Positions 15,177-15,310 of a DNA stretch of 15,310 nucleotides are shown here, in pieces. The notes under the pieces were generated by a model. That model did not search any database. It had not been told where the DNA came from and worked only from the letters and a program-made list of their open reading frames with translations. The stretch comes from CAKSUT01 sp045542335. Lineage in GTDB: Bacteria > Bacillota > Clostridia > Oscillospirales > CAG-382. Every line of letters begins with the position of its first letter. The first letter of the stretch is position 1. The stretch is from the NCBI GenBank assembly GCA_045542335.1, contig JAZQKV010000087.1, positions 1 through 15,310 on the forward strand, written 5' to 3'. A program made the position numbers and the translations under genes.

Positions 15177-15211
15177 AATCCCCCGAAAAACTTTATAATG
15201 GGAAAGAATAA
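15155..15211 (+). CDS. Possible 18-codon ORF in the hairpin
   Basis: A TTG at 15155 opens an 18-codon frame ending in TAA at 15209-15211 (predicted peptide MKNAPPLESPEKLYNGKE). A perfect AAAGGAGG (15141-15148) lies 6 nt upstream. Both the site and the start would be sequestered in the hairpin 15139-15176. Translation is unproven; it may simply be part of a dispersed repeat. Confidence 0.25.
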   Translation: MKNAPPLESPEKLYNGKE

Positions 15212-15310
15212 ATTATGCAGCTTTAATTTTCTTTATTGAATTATGCAAATTTTATGGTTTTCAAATGATTCTTTTGAAGTTTTCCGAAAAAGCCTTTATC
15301 ACAATCAGAA
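15212..15310. other. A/T-rich window end
   Basis: No gene, terminator or confident promoter is seen. Only a weak inverted repeat (TTCAAA/TTTGAA near 15262-15280) is visible. Confidence 0.4.

Overview
The window looks like chromosome from an anaerobic Clostridia member, most likely Oscillospiraceae/Ruminococcaceae or a relative. The reasons are an oxygen-sensitive class III ribonucleotide reductase with its radical-SAM activase, a type I dockerin on a secreted protein, a BspA-type leucine-rich-repeat lipoprotein, consensus sigma-A-like promoters, strong Shine-Dalgarno sites and rho-independent terminators. The genus cannot be fixed from the sequence alone.

Layout. (1) 1-606: the tail of a structured repeat cluster, two pairs of NrdR-like boxes and a TTGACA-17-TATCAT promoter. 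(2) 607-3558: an anaerobic nrd operon of NrdD (756 aa), a separate 51-aa protein carrying the glycyl-radical motif missing from NrdD, and NrdG, closed by a terminator. (3) 3687-4690: a monocistronic LRR lipoprotein with a perfect-consensus promoter and a probably bidirectional terminator. (4) 4791-9410, minus strand: a probable four-gene operon. In transcription order it encodes a lipoprotein and then a membrane-anchored protein, both with FIVAR-like helical regions and class A beta-lactamase-type serine hydrolase domains and joined by an ATGA overlap, followed by a secreted dockerin protein and an SGNH/GDSL hydrolase. (5) 9480-10650: about 1.2 kb of non-coding repeats with 300-316 bp spacing and conserved, base-pair-compensated hairpins, in both orientations. 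(6) 10860-11807: an MgtC/SapB-family membrane protein with its own promoter, structured leader and terminator. (7) 11902-15112: a 1049-aa, apparently cytoplasmic clan GH-A glycoside hydrolase with a Rossmann/GATase-like N-terminal region. (8) 15139-15211: a strong hairpin holding a Shine-Dalgarno sequence and a possible 18-codon ORF.

How the genes work together. NrdD, the glycyl-radical peptide and NrdG should form one dNTP-producing system under NrdR control. The minus-strand operon looks like an envelope or cell-surface module. The mgtC-like gene and the glycoside hydrolase are separate transcription units. The points most worth a second look are the split NrdD and the repeat family with covarying hairpins.
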